Assembly (NCBI GenBank): GCA_949152475.1
Contig: OX424568.1
Coordinates: forward strand, 13,491,667 to 13,555,666
Direction of reading: 5' to 3'
DNA from: Terebella lapidaria
Lineage: Eukaryota; Annelida; Polychaeta; Terebellida; Terebellidae
Length of the DNA stretch: 64,000 nt
Both the position numbers and the translations under genes were made by a program. Shown here in pieces: positions 43,561 through 56,084 of this stretch (positions are counted from its first letter, which is position 1; each line of letters starts with the position of its first letter). Below the pieces are notes generated by a model. That model was not told the origin of the DNA. It saw nothing but the letters and a program-made list of their open reading frames with translations, and ran no database searches.

Positions 43561-45929
43561 ATCCAATGTTGATCAATTCCCGCACGTTACCAATCGAGGA
43601 ACAGTAAATGTGATACAGGGAACAAACTCTGTGTGGTGACGGCCAACGTGATACGGTGACCGAGGATTTCCTCTTGCTTCAACGAATAACTGCCATAACA
43701 ATGTCACTATATTCCTCGCTATAGGCAACGTTGGGGACATTTCCTGATTTTTGATCATCCAATGACCTTGACCAGATTTCTAACGATATCGATCGGCGAT
43801 GTCCAACATATGGATACTGTATACATCTGGCAGAATAATGACTTGGTTTATAATAACTGAAAATCGATTGTATACCTGATTCATTCGCTGTGATGGAATC
43901 AAACAATTGTGTTCCAACTTGAATGGATACATAATTCATACAAAACTAAGTGACCACTGGTAACTTGTGTGAATAAATATTCATTGAAAACATTGATTCT
44001 GAAAGAGATCTCTTCAACAAAATATCGAAACTGGCTGTTTAATTTGTAGGCGACGTGATAGAAACAACCAGCATGATATCAGAAGATATTGCAGCATGAT
44101 GACAAGATATGTTTCACAATACATTCCTAGAAACATCGTCATCCCTTACACAACATAGCACTTGATGGCTCAATAACCATAAATATGGCATCAGACAATA
44201 TTCACTACGCATATCAGATAGTTTTATGTTGTCAATTTTATCGTGATATGTTGTCAGCTCCGTCATCATGGAGTTGCTGTTGATATTTTCCATGCAAACG
44301 AACTCGACCTTATTGTTATGGTCGTTCACGGAGAGGACATTGTCTATATGCTGCCCAAATCTGACCTTCTGTATGGAAGGTTAGATAACATTGTAACGTT
44401 TACCATAGAAGATCATTACCATAAAAGGTTTTTGTATCCTGTGATGCTCGACGGCTCAAAACATATGTAGTGTTTACGCCCAAGGTGATATCACCGACAG
44501 TCGTTCTATGTATACAAATACTGGGGAACTTCACATAATTATTGCGTCTGCTGTGTATTAATAGTGTCACGTCAAACACCGCCTCTTGATAAATGAGGCT
44601 ATGAGTGGTGTTTGCCGAAGAGAATACACCACATATCAAACTTCCCTTGTCCATAGTGGAGATCCTATACGTTTATCGCTACTTTACTGGAACCTTCAAA
44701 TCGTGAATAGAACACACAACAAACATGTGTATTTTTCACAGCAGCTATTGCAGCAGTGGTGACCAAACAATCTCTGCCATACATGTGGGTTCAGATTTTT
44801 GTGCAGGGATATTTTGAGGATGTGTCCTTCACTCAAAAAAAAAACAACCTATTTTGATTTTTAGTTTTCTCCATTTTGTCATGTTTATCAAACACATTGC
44901 ATGCAATATACTCAGTGAATAATCTGATATCACCCATAGACAGAAAAACGGTGATCATACATGTACATCATTCTAAAATTTGCAGAATACGTGATGGTTT
45001 GTGATACAATGACGATCATAATCCTCGTATGTGATGTCACACTATGTGTGTGATGGTTTTCTTTCTTAATAACGTCAGGGTGATATGATCCTTCTTGCAT
45101 CAACGAAGAATTGCCATATCGATATCACAATATTACTCGCTACATTTGTTTCCTGGGAGTTTTGATCATACAATGACCTTGACCAGATTTCTAACGACAT
45201 CGATCGGCGATGGTCCGCATATGGATAATGTGTATTCTGATATCCATGAGTTGGGTGATTCTAACCGAAAATCAATAGTATCCATGATTGTTCCGCTGTT
45301 GCGGGATCAAACACTTGTGTTTTAAATAAACGGATGCATAATTCATGTAACACCATCTAGCCAACAAAAATTTCACATTTTGTCAACTCATCATTTGTGT
45401 TAATAGTTATTCATTGCTAACGAAACAACGTGGACAGCGCAATTCTTCTATTTTAGTGTTCAGATCACAGGTCACTGGGTTTTTCTCGAATGTCAAAGCT
45501 ACAAGAGTGAATTGAGTGAATTGACATAAGTTGTCATTACATGCATTATTCCAGTGAATAACACAGCTTAATATCATAGCGTACCACGAAGTGTTACAAT
45601 CTTTCATACTGTCATCAACATGTACATCCCATTCGACCAGTAAGTATCAGATAAGTTGATACACAAATGATTCCGAACGTCGGATACTTCAATGTTGCCA
45701 ACATTTTTGCAATACATCTTCCATACTATGATCCAGTATCTGCTGTTGACATACCCACATTCATATCCTTTTTTATTATTTTGATGTCAGAACAGGCATC
45801 TGCACACCAAATAGTGTTCTATTATTCCAACATAAAATCAACATGCACACATAATTTCAAATAATCAGTATGTAGCCACACATATCAAATTTTAACAAAC
45901 ACTTTCATGTACGTCGTGTTTTCTTCATG

Positions 45930-46080
45930 TCGTTAGCATTATCCCCATGAAGTCAGTATTATCTCCATGAACATGATGAAATCAATATTATCTTCATGCA
46001 TGCAATACTATCTCAATGTAGTCAGTATTATCTTCATGTATTCAATATTATCTCCATGTAGTCAGTATTATCAATATACT
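45930..46080. repeat. ~21-bp minisatellite
   Basis: About seven imperfect copies of a unit like GTCAGTATTATCTCCATGTA, within an old array unit. Confidence 0.85.
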
Positions 46081-46271
46081 GACATATATCAATCCGACCA
46101 TTATGACATTTTTCGTTCATAAAGGGGCATTTTCTATATACAATAGAATACCTGCCTTTCACATCAGAGGCTATAAAAACCTCTTTTTCTCTCCAGTGTT
46201 TAAACTAAGGACGATTTGATTTTTTTTGTTTCCTGTGATTCTCGAAAGTACAAAACATGTGTAGTGTTTAC

Positions 46272-46447
46272 CCAAACGATAATATCAGCCTCCTTCTATG
46301 TATCCAAATAGAGGTGACCATCATATCCACATACTTATTGCATTCGCTGGATGATAAAAGTGTCACGTCAAGCATCACATCTTGATGGATGAGGCGGGAG
46401 GCAGTGTTACCGGAAAAAAACTTGGCAATGTCCTTGAGGTGAATATC
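46272..46447 (-). CDS. Candidate exon repeated in the array, unrecognised
   Basis: On the minus strand an acceptor-like TTAG precedes a 176-nt open stretch ending at a donor-like GGGTAAAC. It encodes a peptide including KFFSGNTASRLIHQDVMLDV and SIWIHRRR. The same frame is open in the young units (for example about 50,206-50,042), with codon-sized length differences, and part of it (LIYQEAVFDVTLL) is open in the unit at 44,654-44,400. The donor is lost in the young units, and in the oldest unit the frame shifts. It could be a remnant of a tandemly duplicated gene. A competing plus-strand frame overlaps, and no family is recognised. Confidence 0.2.
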
Positions 46448-46599
46448 CTAATTTTCTGTTGTCTCGCTCCCCGCCTGCTGTGTAATATCACATTGGAGGG
46501 TTGTAACTTGAGAGTAGTGAAAACACGTAATATGCAGAAAATTATGATGGAATGAAATCAAAAACTCGAAACAGTGGTACAATAATACTAATTTGCTGA

Positions 46600-46963
46600 T
46601 GTTTGGACACATGTTTGGATATGTTTTACCAAGACTTATGGCTGCGTTTAAGAAATTCTATGGACGTCATCATGATCTGGTTGATAAATACAACAAATCC
46701 ATGTCTGCCATGCAACTAGATCTATTTTCATGTTAATTTTGGGGAATTCATGACGGGTGCCACTGGTGGGGCAGGAAATGCTCACTCTTCCCGGAACACC
46801 TGATTTCACCTCCTAATGGCAATTTCTGGGGGTTCATGAGTTTCCCTGTCATTTTTGTTTTCTCTAACTTGGTATGCCTGATATGACTCTCTGTCCCCGG
46901 ACTATGAGATTGGATAACGGACCCTGTTTTGTTTGCTTAATACTGGGTATTGATTCCACGTCT
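46600..46963 (+). mobile_element. 5'-truncated retroelement tail
   Basis: The plus strand encodes the end of a retroelement protein (FGYVLPRLMAAFKKFYGRHH, DLVDKYNKSMSAMQ, then a stop), followed by an untranslated region ending GGGTATTGATTCCACGTCT. The same tail lies inverted at 52,994-53,351. Sharing a 3' end but differing in 5' extent is the pattern of target-primed (LINE-like) insertion. The family is not assigned with confidence. Confidence 0.6.
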
Positions 46964-49900
46964 ATTGCACAATTCATGGTATGCAAATCATTGTGCTAAA
47001 TTCAGGTGACATGATGCAAGATCTTATGAATAGTGAACTTACAGTTAATTAGTTAATATAGTAATCAGGGGAGGGAGGATCCTAATCGGGGATTGTTTTT
47101 TTCGAAACCTTAAAACAATATGATACCAAACTGTAGGTTACATTGATATTAACATAACAATGCACTACAATATTATGGTTTAATGTGGCATAATAATTGA
47201 TCATTATTATTCAATTAGTATAATTTGTTTGATAGTCATGGGTCTCCTTGAGTTATTTCCCTCTCAAATTTACCATTGCACTTTGTTTATATTTAGACGA
47301 TTGCGGTGTTTTGTGTTTCAAATTTTTCGTATAGAATTTTTAGGAGCTGTCATTGGAAGCCCGAGATCAAACAAATGCTCAGACAATGTTTATTGATATT
47401 TTTTTAAGGCTCTTAGTAATGTTTCTCAGATGGTACCCATAACTCAGTCACCCGACCATGACATCCATCCTAGCAGGTATATAACCATCATTATATGGAG
47501 TTTGATAAGCATTTGATACGCGGACCACAGTTCCTTGTACTGTGAAAGGCTCGAGTATGATGGGTGATGTATAAATACACTTTTTCACTTTGCCTCTATA
47601 ACAACCATTAGTCATTTCACTTGCACTTGACATTCATATCATTTGTCACATCAATCACTTTTGATGGATAGTAATTGTACGCATAATCGTTGTGGTCGGT
47701 ATTATCAGCTCACACTTAATTGGACAATTTTCGTTCTTCTCGGCAGTTTGTCTGTAGGCACGACAACTACTGCAGAAGATGACCAATGTCCATGATGACT
47801 GTGTTCCGTTGTCCATATACTAATAGCAGTGCAGATTTATCAATGTTTTATAACATATAAAAAGAATTTACCAGCTGTGGACTCAGTGACATGAGGAGGT
47901 TGACATCGGGACGACACTAGATAGATTTGTCTGCAAGCACGACAACTTCTGCAGAAGATCTCGTGCATATACTAATACTGTGTATCGTCGCACCAGATAT
48001 TATTCAATTGTTTCAAAATAACAACATACAGTCAATTACTCAGTAAGTATTCAGATAAATCAAGGCAGTTCGTTGATAATAATCCTTTTTCAACAAGGAA
48101 TATTTTCAATTGCCATAAACAACTTCAAACTTTTTTTCCAATGATACAGGAGTGTGTGGTAATATCTATGAAATATATCAATCTGACCATTATGATAGTT
48201 TCGGTTCATAAAGCGGCATTGTATATAGAGTCCGCTCTTTTTCGTCAAAGGTTATCAAAACGAACATTTCTGCCCAGTGTTTAATGTAGGGGCGATTTGG
48301 TTTTTGTTTCCTGTGATGCCCGAAGAGACAAAACATTTATGTAGTGTTTACCCCATCGACAATATCAACCTTCTTTCATGTATCCAAATAGAGGCGACCT
48401 GGATGTCTACATAATTACTGCAGCCGCTGGATGATAAAAGTGTCACGCCATCTTGATGGATGAGGATAGAGACAATGCTTGCAAAAAACGATCTCCCATA
48501 TTCTTGGTGAAGATCCTACTTTTTTATCCTTTTGCTTTCCGCCTGTTGCGTAATATCACACAAAAGAGTAGTGATTCGGAAGAATCGACTATGTGGATTC
48601 GGAAATATGTATACACCTTGATAACTGTATTTAGTTTCATTTTAGGCCATTGTCTGATTTTGGAACCTGATTATGATTGACGAACATTTATACATGAATG
48701 CGAGTAATGAAAGTGAATAACGTGCAGATAACTTAATGGGGGATAATATAAACAACGGAAAACAATTATACAATAATAATAATTTCCATGCCATTCAGAG
48801 TATACAAATCATTGTACTTAATTCAGGTGACATGATGCACGATCAGATGAATCGTCGATTTCAACATATTAGACTCTTATCAGTTCATACAGTAATCAGG
48901 TGTAATCAATATGATTCGAAGTGGTTACATCAAAATCACGACACAACACTGTAATCAAATCCAATGACGGTTGACACGGATGAGTTAGGCAATGCAATAT
49001 CGTTCATGTTTATCAATATTTATTTTAAGGCTCTTAGTAATGTCTCTCAGATGGTACCCATAACTCAGTCACCCGACCATGACATCCACCTTAGCAGGTA
49101 TATAACCATCATTATATGGAGTTTGATACGCGGACCACAGATCCTTGTACTGTAAAATGCAACACAATATACTGCAAAACATGACGATTTTAGACATATA
49201 AAATATGACGATATTGTAGCAAACAGGCTCGAGTTTGATGGATGATGTATAAATGCACTTTTTCATTTTGCCTTTATAACAACCATTAGTCATTTCACTT
49301 GACATTCATATCATTCGTCACATCAATCACTTTTGTTGGATAGTATCTTTACGCATAATCGTTGTGGTCGATATTATCAGCTCACACTTAATTGGACAAT
49401 TTACGTTCTTCTCGACGGTTTGTCTGTAAGCAAGACAGTTACTGCAGAAAATGACCAATGTCCATGATGACTGTGTTCTGTCGTTCATATATTAATTAAT
49501 AACGGTACAAATTTATCAATGTTTTATAAGATATGAACGGGATTTACTAGCTGTGGACTCAGTGACATGAGGAGGTTGACACCAAGATGACACTGGGTAT
49601 AATTATCTGTGAGCACGACAACTGCAGAAGATATGGTGCATATATAAACTAAGACTGTGTATCGTCGCACCAGATATTATTCAATTGTTTGAAGAAACAA
49701 AACATACATGTACTCACAATAGTCAATAAGTCAGTAAGTATTCAGATCGTTGGCAGTTCGTTGATAAGAATCTTTTTTTAACAAGGAATTTTTTCAATTG
49801 CCATAAATAACTTTAAACGTTAGGTTTTCCAATGATACGGGAGTCTGGGGTAATATCTATGAAATATATCAATCTGACCATTATGACAGTTTCCGTTCAT

Positions 49901-52900
49901 AAAGCGGCATTGTATATAGAGTCTGATCTTTTACGTCAAAGGTTATCAAAACGAACATTTCTGCCCAGTGTTTATTGTAAGGACGATTTGGTTTTTGTTT
50001 CCTGTGTTGCCCGAAGAGACAAAACATTTATGTAGTGTTTATCCCCTCGACAATATCAACCTTCTTTCATGTATCCAAATAGAAGCGACCTGGATGTCTA
50101 CATAATTACTGCAGCCGCTGGATGATAAAAGTGTCACGCCATCTTGATGGATGAGGATAGAGACAATGCTTGCAAAAAACGATCTCCCATATTCTTGGTG
50201 AAGATCCTACTTTTTTATCCTTTTGCTTTCCGCCTGTTGCGTAATATCACACGAAAGAGTAGTGATTCGGAAGAATCGACTATGTGGATTCGGAAATATG
50301 TATACATCTTGATAACTGTATTAGTTTCATTTTAGGCCATTGTCTGATTTTGGAACCTGATTATGATTGACGAACATTTATACATGAATGCGAGTAATGA
50401 AAGTGAATAACGTGCAGATAACTTAATGGGGGATAATATAAACAACGGAAAACAATTATACAATAATAATAATTTCCATGCCATTCAGAGTATACAAATC
50501 ATTGTACTCAATTCAGGTGACATGATGCACGATCAGATGAATCGTCGATTTCAACATATTAGACTCTTATCAGTTCATACAGTAATCAGGTGTAATCAAT
50601 ATGATTCGAAGTGGTTACATCAAAATCACGACACAACACTGTAATCAAATCCAATGACGGTTGACATGGATGAGTTAGGCAATGCAATATCGTTCATGTT
50701 TATCAATATTTATTTTAAGGCTCTTAGTAATGTCTCTCAGATGGTACCCATAACTCAGTCACCCGACCATGACATCCACCTTAGCAGGTATCCTTGTACT
50801 GTAAAATGCAACACAATATACTGCAAAACATGACGATTTTAGACATATAAAATATGACGATATTGTAGCAAACAGGCTCGAGTTTGATGGATGATGTATA
50901 AATGCACTTTTTCATTTTGCCTTTATAACAACCATTAGTCATTTCACTTGACATTCATATCATTCGTCACATCAATCACTTTTGTTGGATAGTATCTTTA
51001 CGCATAATCGTTGTGGTCGATATTATCAGCTCACACTTAATTGGACAATTTACGTTCTTCTCGACGGTTTGTCTGTAAGCAAGACAATTACTGCAGAAAA
51101 TGACCAATGTCCATGATGACTATGTTCTGTCGTCCATATATTAATAACGGTACAAATTCATAAATGTTTTATAAGATATGAACGGGATTTACTAGCTATG
51201 GACTCAGTGACATGAGGAGGTTGACACCAAGACGACACTGGGTATAATTATCTGTGAGCAGACAACTGCAGAAGATATCGTGCACATATAAACTAAGACT
51301 GTGTATCATCGCACCAGATATTATTCAATTGTTTGAAAAAAAACATACATGTACTCACAATAGTCAATAAGTCAGTAAGTATTCAGATCGTTGATAAGAA
51401 TCTTTTTTTAACAAGGAATGTTTTCAATTGCCATTAATAACTTTAAACGTTAGTTTTTCCAATGATACAGGATAGTGTGGTAATATCTATGAAATATATC
51501 AATCTGACCATTATGATAGTTTCCGTTCATAAAGCGGCATTGTATATAGAGTCTGATCGTTTACGTCAAAGGTTATCAAAACGAACATTTCTGCCCAGTG
51601 TTTATTGTAAGGACGATTTCGTTTTTGTTTCCTGTGTTGCCCGAAGAGACAAAACATTTATGTAGTGTTTACCCCATCGACAATATCAACCTTCTTTCAT
51701 GTATCCAAATAGAGGCGACCTGGATGTCTACATAATTACTGCAGCCGCTGGATGATAAAAGTGTCACGCCATCTTGATGGATGAGGATAGAGACAATGCT
51801 TGCAAAAAACGATCTCCCATATTCTTGGTGAAGATCCTACTTTTTTTATCCTTTTGCTTTCCGCCTGTTGCGTAATATCACACAAAAGAGTAGTGATTCG
51901 GAAGAATCGACTATGTGGATTCGGAAATATGTATACACCTTGATAACTGTATTAGTTTCATTTTAGGCCATTGTCTGATTTTGGAACCTGATTATGATTG
52001 ACGAACATTTATACATGAATGCGAGTAATGAAAGTGAATAACGTGCAGATAACTTAATGGGGGATAATATAAACAACGGAAAACAATTATACAATAATAA
52101 TAATTTCCATGCCATTCAGAGTATACAAATCATTGTACTCAATTCAGGTGACATGATGCACGATCAGATGAATCGTCGATTTCAACATATTAGACTCTTA
52201 TCAGTTCATACAGTAATCAGGTGTAATCAATATGATTCGAAGTGGTTACATCAAAATCACGACACAACACTGTAATCAAATCCAATGACGGTTGACACGG
52301 ATGAGTTAGGCAATGCAATATCGTTCATGTTTATCAATATTTATTTTAAGGCTCTTAGTAATGTCTCTCAGATGGTACCCATAACTCAGTCACCCGACCA
52401 TGACATCCACCTTAGCAGGTATATAACCATCATTATATGGAGTTTGATACGCAGACCACAGTTCCTTGTACTGTAAAATGCAACACAATATACTGCAAAA
52501 CATGACGATTTTAGACATATAAAATATGACGATATTGTAGCAAACAGGCTCGAGTTTGATGGATGATGTATAAATGCACTTTTTCATTTTGCCTTTATAA
52601 CAACCATTAGTCATTTCACTTGACATTCATATCATTCGTCACATCAATCACTTTTGTTGGATAGTATCTTTACGCATAATCGTTGTGGTCGATATTATCA
52701 GCTCACACTTAATTGGACAATTTACGTTCTTCTCGACGGTTTGTCTGTAAGCAAGACAGTTACTGCAGAAAATGACCAATGTCCATGATGACTGTGTTCT
52801 GTCGTCCATATATTAATAACGGTACAAATTCATAAATGTTTTATAAGATATGAACGGGATTTACTAGCTATGGACTCAGTGACATGAGGAGGTTGACACC

Positions 52901-52993
52901 AAGACGACACTGGGTATAATTATCTGTGAGCACGACAACTGCAGAAGATATCGTGCATATATAAACTAAGACTGTGTATCGTCGCACCAGATA

Positions 52994-53351
52994 GACGTGG
53001 AATCAATACCCAGTATCAAGCACTCCGAGCAAACAAAACAGGGTCCGTTATCCAATCTCATAGTCCGGGGACAGAAAGTCATATCAGGCATACGAAGTGA
53101 GAGAAAACAAAAATGACAGGGAAACTCATGAACCCCCGTAAATGGCCATCAGGAGGTGAAATCCGGTGTTCCGGAAAGAGTGAGCATTTCCTGCCCCACT
53201 AGTGGCACCCGTCATGAATTCCCCAAAATTAACATGAAAACAGATCTAGTTGCATGGCAGACATGGATTTGCTGTATTTATCAACCAGATCATGATGACG
53301 TCCATAGAATTTCTTAAACGCTTTTCTTAAATTTCTTAAATTTCTTTCTTA
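52994..53351 (-). mobile_element. Second copy of the same retroelement tail, opposite orientation
   Basis: A reverse-complement match to about 46,646-46,963. It is flanked by the direct repeat AGATA (52,989-52,993 and 53,352-53,356), and sister array units read CCAGATATTATTC without it, giving an empty site. It is therefore a recent insertion after the unit was duplicated. The 5' end shows a small scrambled TTTCTTAAA repeat, typical of 5'-truncated LINE insertions. Confidence 0.8.
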
Positions 53352-54545
53352 AGATATTATTCAATTGTTTGAAGAAAAAAAACATACATGTACTCACAAT
53401 AGTCAATAAGTCAGTAAGTATTCAGATCGTTGGCAGTTCGTTGATAAGAATCTTTTTTTAACAAGGAATATTTTCAATTGCCATAAATAACTTTAAACGT
53501 TACTTTTTCCAATGATACAGGAGTGTGTGGTAATATCTATGGAATATATCAATCTGACCATTATGATAGTTTCCGTGCATAAAGCGGCATTGTATATAGA
53601 GTCTGCTCTTTTACATCAAAGGTTATCAAAACGAACATTTCTGCCCAGTGTTTAATGTGAGGGCGATTTGGTTTTTGTTTCCTGTGTTGCACGAAGAGAC
53701 AAAACATTTATGTAGTGTTTACCCCATTGACAATATCAGCCTTCTTCTATGTATCCAAATAAAGGCGACCTGGAGGTCTACATAATTACTGCAGCCGCTG
53801 GATGATAAAAGTGTCACGCCATCTTGATGGATGAGGATAGAGACAATGCTTGCAAAAAACGATCTCCCATATTGTTGGTGAAGATCCTACTTTTTTATCC
53901 TTTTGCTTTCCGCCTGTTGCGTAATATCACACGAAAGAGTAGTGATTCCGAAGAATCGACTATGTGGATTCGGAAATATGTATACACCTTGATAACTGTA
54001 TTAGTTTCATTTTAGGCCATTGTCTGATTTTGGAACCTGATTATGATTGACGAACATTTATACATGAATGCGAGTACTGAAAGTAAATAACGTGCAGATA
54101 ACTTAATGGGGGATAATATAAACAACGGAAAACAATTATACAATAATAATAATTTCCATGCCATTCAGAGTATACAAATCATTGTACTCAATTCAGGTGA
54201 CATGATGCACGATCAGATGAATCGTCGATTTCAACATATTAGACTCTTATCAGTTCATACAGTAATCAGGTGTAATCAATATGATTCGAAGTGGTTACAT
54301 CAAAATCACGACACAACACTGTAATCAAATCCAATGACGGTTGACACGGATGAGTTAGGCAATGCAATATCGATATTTCAGGAGGTATTTGGATCGCTCA
54401 TTCATACTTCCTTTACTCAGGTACATGTATGTGCTCAATTAACTAACTGTTATTAGCTTACTATCACAATTACGGGATATTTTTAGTTTTTTCTCTAAAA
54501 TTTACCATTTTTCATCGCATGTTGATATTGATTAAACGATCACGA

Positions 54546-54567
54546 TGTTGTTGTTGTTGTTGTTGTT
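54546..54567. repeat. (GTT)n microsatellite
   Basis: A perfect trinucleotide run of about seven units in the diverged last array unit. Confidence 0.9.
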
Positions 54568-54967
54568 TTCAATTCACCAATCATCTTATCGATTTTTTTC
54601 AGCTATGAATGAAAGCCCGAGGTCAATACTGATTGGCATTCCCGTGTTTCTCAGATGCTACACATTGGAATAAGACATCTGTTCTGACTGACATATAATC
54701 ACCCACTATTATATGCCTACAAAATATGCTACAATGGATTACACAGAGTGCAATCGGTCCGATATATTGCGGTATTGACCGCCTTCATATCGACCTGCGT
54801 CGCGCATAGCAACCGACGGTCTTTTAAAGTTTACGTATTCATGCGCTGGTGAAATGACGTCTTTTGGTTTTGTAGTACATGAAAATGTCCATAAAATTAT
54901 TTGCTTTCAGAGTTTAAAATGGCTAGAAAATGTCAACATTTGTAATCATATCTCTCCCGAGGGGTAT

Positions 54968-55125
54968 GCATATAATAATGCGGCATATAATAGTAAGTTA
55001 ATGGACTGGATACAATGTTTGAGGCCCTCGGTCGTGTCTGTGCCGCGGACGCACTCGCAACCTCGGTCCTCAAACACTGTATCCAGTCAATTACCTATAA
55101 TTATATGCAGTAGCATTTAATATGC
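54968..55125. repeat. Hairpin-forming palindromic element
   Basis: Arms of about 60 bp are inverted copies: GACTGGATACAATGTTTGAG on the left and the complement of GACTGGATACAGTGTTTGAG on the right, extended outward by GCATATAAT-type sequence. The loop holds GTGTCTGTGCCGCGGACGCA. It looks like a small fold-back MITE inserted into the last array unit. Confidence 0.75.
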
Positions 55126-55450
55126 GCACCATAGTTCCATGTACTCTAGGGTGAACCAAAATATACTGCAAAACATGACAATATATAAAATATGACGATA
55201 CCGTAACAAACAGGCTCGAGTATGATCGATCATGCCCAAATACAATTTTTCACTCTCCCTCTATAACAACCATTATTCATTTCTCTTACACATTCATATC
55301 ATTTGTCTCAATCATGCTTGATGGATAGTAATTGCACACAATTTGATGTGGTCAATATTATCAGCTCACACTTAATACAATTTCCGCACATCGAAGGGTT
55401 TATGTGTCTGTATGTCTGTATGACTATTGAACAAAATGACGGATGTCCAT

Positions 55451-56084
55451 GATGCGTTTGTATCTTTGTGCATGTAGTATTTTGTGCATGTAGTATTGAT
55501 TCTTTTTCATTTCATCCCTCGTTGCTCATGAAAGTGCTGTTACTTGTTTGGCCTACTCAACACACAAGACATATACGCAGGACAACATTACAGAGAGAAT
55601 CAACGGATATGAGATTTTGCATGCACGTGATGCTACGCAAAATACTCTTGCAGTTCATGATGATGCATCAAATGGGTTTTGACATTCGGTGTGAATTTAC
55701 CAATGGGCAGTGATTTGTTTTCATATGAGGGCGCAACACATTTATTATGGTGCAAGGCACCTCTGAACACGGATGCGTCTTTTAGAGAAAATTACATGTT
55801 TGATCAGTGTTCTGTTGGATATTTAGAAGTATACTTTGTGCATTGGAACTACGAACTAGGCATTTATATTCAGCATGTTTATTTGGGTTGCTGAATACTA
55901 ACTTCGTCTGACACACAGTAGAAACAACTACAATCACACACTGTCTACCCCTGATCACGCTAGTGTGTTTTTTTCGGCCCTGTGTTTTCCTCTGGATTCA
56001 ATAAGGATTAAAAAGGTGATAAACGGATTAAATGACATTCAATTAGTGGGCGAGTAGTATTAAGACGAAGCAAGTGATACTTGG
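55451..56084. other. Intergenic, only weak frames
   Basis: A plus-strand stretch at about 55,500-55,680 is open in a frame without a start codon (ESAVTCLAYSTHKTYTQDN), and two ATG frames overlap it. None shows clear splice sites or a convincing family, so no gene is called. Confidence 0.4.

Larger units (their letters stand above)
43560..55450. repeat. Tandem array of ~1.65 kb units, old at the edges and young in the centre
   Basis: The anchor TTTGTTTCCTGTG or its variant occurs at about 44,431, 46,225, 48,303, 49,994, 51,624 and 53,674. A second anchor, AAGGCTCTTAGTAATGT, occurs near 47,407, 49,028, 50,717 and 52,347. Units between about 47.4 and 54.4 kb differ by few substitutions and small indels. 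The units at about 43.6-46.6 kb and the partial one at 54.4-55.45 kb are strongly diverged. Unit lengths of about 2.05-2.08 kb are explained by insertions. Several short frames recur word for word in the young units, but near-identity makes that uninformative about coding. Confidence 0.9.

Noticed and set aside
48453-54015. Frame beginning MMDEDRDNACKKRSPIFLVK in four array units
   Set aside because: Same reason as above; in the older units the corresponding stretch is not open in this frame.
48736-54324. Short plus-strand frame beginning MGDNINNGKQLYNNNN, repeated identically in four array units
   Set aside because: The units are near-identical throughout, so frame identity carries no information; the diverged unit at about 46,970-47,060 has stops and no matching frame.
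55500-55690. WD40-like peptide (ESAVTCLAYS) in an open stretch
   Set aside because: Only one short resemblance, no start codon in frame, no convincing splice sites and no second repeat.
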